Source: Betaproteobacteria bacterium UBA3031 (GTDB lineage: Bacteria > Pseudomonadota > Gammaproteobacteria > Burkholderiales > Eutrophovitaceae). Taken from it: 24,341 nucleotides of DNA. Shown here piece by piece: positions 22,226 to 24,341 of the stretch (its first letter is position 1; every line of letters starts with the position of its first letter). The DNA lies in the NCBI GenBank assembly GCA_002367635.1, contig DFDI01000102.1:13422-37762 (forward strand). The letters are read 5' to 3'. The position numbers and the translations under genes were made by a program. Under the pieces are notes generated by a model that searched no databases, was not told where the DNA came from, and saw only the letters and a list, made by a program, of their open reading frames with translations.

Positions 22226-23701
22226 CTATCCTATATCATCAAGCGGATAGATTGGCCGTCGGATTTTTTCATAATTGAACATCGTCCAATCTGATGAGCC
22301 CACTCCGACGCCCGCACAGTAAACGCTGTGCTTTGCGATGGGTAGGAATACCGGTCGAAAATACATTCTTGACTTTAATAATAAATATTTTTTTGTTGAA
22401 GGGTCAATACCAACACTCGTAAAGACACCTAGATCCCAAGGTTCTTGAAGTTTCTCTGTGATCACGATCTCAGCGTCCCCCGTGTCAAATACCACAGTGC
22501 GCCCCATAGAGGCTTTTACCCCAGTAAATTGTGGGCCAGTAATGACATAGTCGCCATCGGTGATGTTCTTAATAACACCAGTTAAATTAAGAGGTTCCCC
22601 TTTTTTATTGATGGCGGGCATATCTGTTTTGCCACCAATTGGAAGAGTTATAGTTGCCCCAATCCCAGCTGCGATTAATTGGGCCACAGCCTCTGGGTCG
22701 CGTATTGGACCTACTGCGATATCACTTAGACCCTGCTTTAGCGCTTCTCGTAGGGTTGTCATGGTGTCTTGTGTGGCGCCAGTAGCGCAGTTGTCTGGGT
22801 GATCGAGTAGGAGTATTGGGCCCTCTTTCAGTGACTTCGCATGACTAATGGAATCTTCTAGTGGTTCGTCCCTCCAGATGAAGGACTCCTTTTGTTTCCA
22901 GGCGACGTCCAGTATTGCGTTACATTCTGTTTTTGCTAACTCTTGGTCATCATCTGTGATCATCACGACACTCATGCCGGCTTCCGGCATGTCTGCCATC
23001 GGGAAACCACCAAAAGCAGAACTTGCTAGAACGTTAGGTTTTTTCTCTGATTGAGCAGCTCTATCAGAGTAGCTCTTCATCGCACCTTCTGATGTGTTCA
23101 TTTTGAGCGTTTGTGCGAGCACGGGAATATTGTTCCAGTGCATCACCGGTTTGATTTCTTCTCGATATAATCTCAGTAGTAATTTTCCTGCTAGTACTCC
23201 GGTTTCGTACATGTCGATATGTGGGTATGTTTTATATCCAACAATGATGTTCGCATTACGTACCATGTCTGATGTGACGTTCGCGTGTAAGTCTAGAGAG
23301 ACGGCAATTGGAGTCGACGGTGCCACCTCGCGAATTTTTTTGAGTAATGTGCCTTCGCCGTCCAGCGTTCTATCTTTGACCACCATTGCGCCATGAAGAT
23401 CCAACATGATTAAATCGCAGCCCTGTCGCACATCCTCGATAATGAGATCACAGAATCGATCGTAGGCCAGTCCGGATACTGGACCGCTGGGATAAGCGAA
23501 ACCAGCTACGGAAGTAACAATGTCTGCATTTGCTTCTTCTGCGATATCAATAAAGGCACCGATAGGTGTCTTTGTTCCTTTCATGGCGCGATAGGCATGA
23601 ACGCCAATATAGGGCCCATCTGGACCAAACGATTCCCAGGACGTTTCTACTGGAGAGAACGTATTGGTTTCATGTTCCATTTGGGCTATTACGATTTTCA
23701 T
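22226..23701 (-). CDS. M81 family metallohydrolase (MlrC/microcystinase C-like)
   Basis: 491 residues. M81 proteins are metal-dependent hydrolases named after MlrC, which cleaves linear microcystin products in sphingomonads; most relatives in heterotrophs have unknown substrates. Landmarks: M-E-H-E-T-N-T-F at 8-15, D-L-H-G-A-M at 101-106, L-D-L-H-A-N at 136-141 (metal ligands Asp137 and His139), and Y-P-H-I-D-M-Y-E-T-G at 159-168 with His161. The C-terminal half carries L-L-D-H-P-D-N, G-A-T-Q-D-T and the conserved G-V-K-A-S-M-G-R-T-V-V. No signal peptide, so cytoplasmic. It sits between the aminotransferase and mmsA genes, so an amide of a beta-amino acid is an attractive but unproven substrate. 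No clear ribosome site. Confidence 0.9.
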   Translation of the reverse strand: MKIVIAQMEHETNTFSPVETSWESFGPDGPYIGVHAYRAMKGTKTPIGAFIDIAEEANADIVTSVAGFAYPSGPVSGLAYDRFCDLIIEDVRQGCDLIMLDLHGAMVVKDRTLDGEGTLLKKIREVAPSTPIAVSLDLHANVTSDMVRNANIIVGYKTYPHIDMYETGVLAGKLLLRLYREEIKPVMHWNNIPVLAQTLKMNTSEGAMKSYSDRAAQSEKKPNVLASSAFGGFPMADMPEAGMSVVMITDDDQELAKTECNAILDVAWKQKESFIWRDEPLEDSISHAKSLKEGPILLLDHPDNCATGATQDTMTTLREALKQGLSDIAVGPIRDPEAVAQLIAAGIGATITLPIGGKTDMPAINKKGEPLNLTGVIKNITDGDYVITGPQFTGVKASMGRTVVFDTGDAEIVITEKLQEPWDLGVFTSVGIDPSTKKYLLLKSRMYFRPVFLPIAKHSVYCAGVGVGSSDWTMFNYEKIRRPIYPLDDIG

Positions 23702-23780
23702 TGGTGTGATGTCGTGCTTAGGTAGAGAATCGATGGGGCGCTAGCCCAGTGCTGTCCGAAAAAAGAACATGTGTAAAGAC

Positions 23781-24341
23781 CTAATTTGATTTAATTGCCG
23801 TCTTTATGGTCTCGATGATTTTGTCAATATGATGCTTTGATGCAATGAACGAAGGTGTTAGTGCAATGGTATCTCCCGCAGCTCTTACTAAGACACCATT
23901 TTGATAACAAGTTACAAATGTGTCGTTCGCTCGTTTGCCCGGGGATCCAGGAATCGGATCAAGCTCAACTCCACCCATGAGTCCAAGATTTCGGATATCA
24001 ATTACGTTAGGTAGACCTTTGAGTGAATGTAGGGCCTCCTCAAAATACGGCGCTAACTCTTTGCTTCTATCGAACAGATCTTCTTCTTTGTAGATGTCTA
24101 GTGTGGCGACGGCCGCAGCACTAGCTAAGGGATGACCGGAATAGGTATACCCGTGAAAGAATTCAATTTGTTCTTCAGGCCCATTGAGAAATGCATGATA
24201 AATTTTTTCGCTGACGATCACGCCACCCATTGGAACTGCGCCGTTCGTGACGCCTTTAGCGAATGTGATCATATCAGGCGTGACTCCGAATGTGTCTGCG
24301 GCAAAGGCCTTACCGGTTCGACCAAAGCCAGTGATCACTTC
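23781..24341 (-). CDS. Class III omega-amino acid (beta-alanine):pyruvate aminotransferase, 5' partial
   Basis: Only the last 186 codons are inside the window; the frame is open to base 24341 (E-V-I-T-G-F-G-R-T-G), so the start lies beyond. PLP-dependent class III aminotransferase: V-I-T-G-F-G-R-T-G is the segment just after the cofactor Asp, T-F-A-K-G-V-T-N-G contains the PLP lysine, and E-F-F-H-G-Y-T-Y-S-G-H-P, N-V-I-D-I-R-N-L-G-L-M-G and a final V-R-A-A-G-D-T-I-A-L-T-P match beta-alanine:pyruvate transaminase (OapT type). The product, malonate semialdehyde, is the substrate of the MmsA-type enzyme encoded downstream on the same strand. Other omega-amino acids remain possible. Confidence 0.9.
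   Translation of the reverse strand, partial: EVITGFGRTGKAFAADTFGVTPDMITFAKGVTNGAVPMGGVIVSEKIYHAFLNGPEEQIEFFHGYTYSGHPLASAAAVATLDIYKEEDLFDRSKELAPYFEEALHSLKGLPNVIDIRNLGLMGGVELDPIPGSPGKRANDTFVTCYQNGVLVRAAGDTIALTPSFIASKHHIDKIIETIKTAIKSN

Noticed and set aside
23715..23760. Hairpin between the M81 gene and the aminotransferase (GGGC / GCCC)
   Set aside because: Only four base pairs and no T-tract; not a terminator.
1..24341. Genomic island, prophage or defence locus
   Set aside because: No integrase, transposase, phage, toxin-antitoxin or restriction gene and no flanking repeats; codon usage looks even across the window by eye.

Overview
The window is a gene-dense piece of bacterial chromosome, about 24 genes in 24.3 kb, with no gap over 300 bases. 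Composition is moderately AT-rich by eye. I see no tRNA, rRNA, CRISPR array, insertion sequence, integrase or phage gene. The gamma-proteobacterial form of glutamate-cysteine ligase, the QueD/QueE pair and the catabolic genes point to a gammaproteobacterium. The HpsN-like dehydrogenase, the SLC13 transporter and the beta-alanine cluster suggest a heterotrophic, perhaps marine, one. That is inference; no marker gene is present.

Layout. 1-3158: the C-terminal part of an SLC13-type carboxylate or sulfate symporter (+), stop to stop with a translationally coupled pair of secreted FGE-sulfatase-domain paralogues (-). 3240-4401: a small ABM-domain monooxygenase and a fusion of two gamma-glutamylcyclotransferase-like domains (+). 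4419-5213: an SDR oxidoreductase (-). 5358-8435: a queuosine/7-deazaguanine pair made of a three-domain QueD fusion and QueE, followed by a secreted Sel1-repeat protein and an atypical SDR lacking the catalytic Tyr (+). 8461-10080: gshA (-). 10187-12186: a split chromate transporter pair and an EamA exporter (+). 12215-13892: murI coupled to a PhyH-type dioxygenase (-). 14168-17190: a HisD-family dehydrogenase resembling sulfopropanediol dehydrogenase HpsN, and a NUDIX/metallo-beta-lactamase fusion (+). 17199-19633: SDR, periplasmic rhodanese and MFS transporter (-), with a strong hairpin between the last two. 19728-20606: a 3-hydroxyisobutyrate dehydrogenase-like enzyme (+). 20632-24341: (methyl)malonate-semialdehyde dehydrogenase, an M81/MlrC-family hydrolase and the C-terminal part of a beta-alanine:pyruvate-type aminotransferase (-).

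Functional themes. QueD and QueE catalyse consecutive steps to 7-carboxy-7-deazaguanine. The right end forms a coherent route from a beta-amino acid to a semialdehyde to acyl-CoA, with an M81 hydrolase inserted that might release the amino acid. The convergent hydroxyacid dehydrogenase could feed the same semialdehyde pool.

Most notable items: the triple QueD fusion, in which only the middle domain keeps the zinc and Cys set while an intact Asp-His pair lies in the third domain; the tandem GGCT fusion; the M81 enzyme inside the beta-alanine cluster; and a terminator hairpin that appears to overlap the promoter of a nearly leaderless MFS gene. No single obviously new defence or mobile system is visible.
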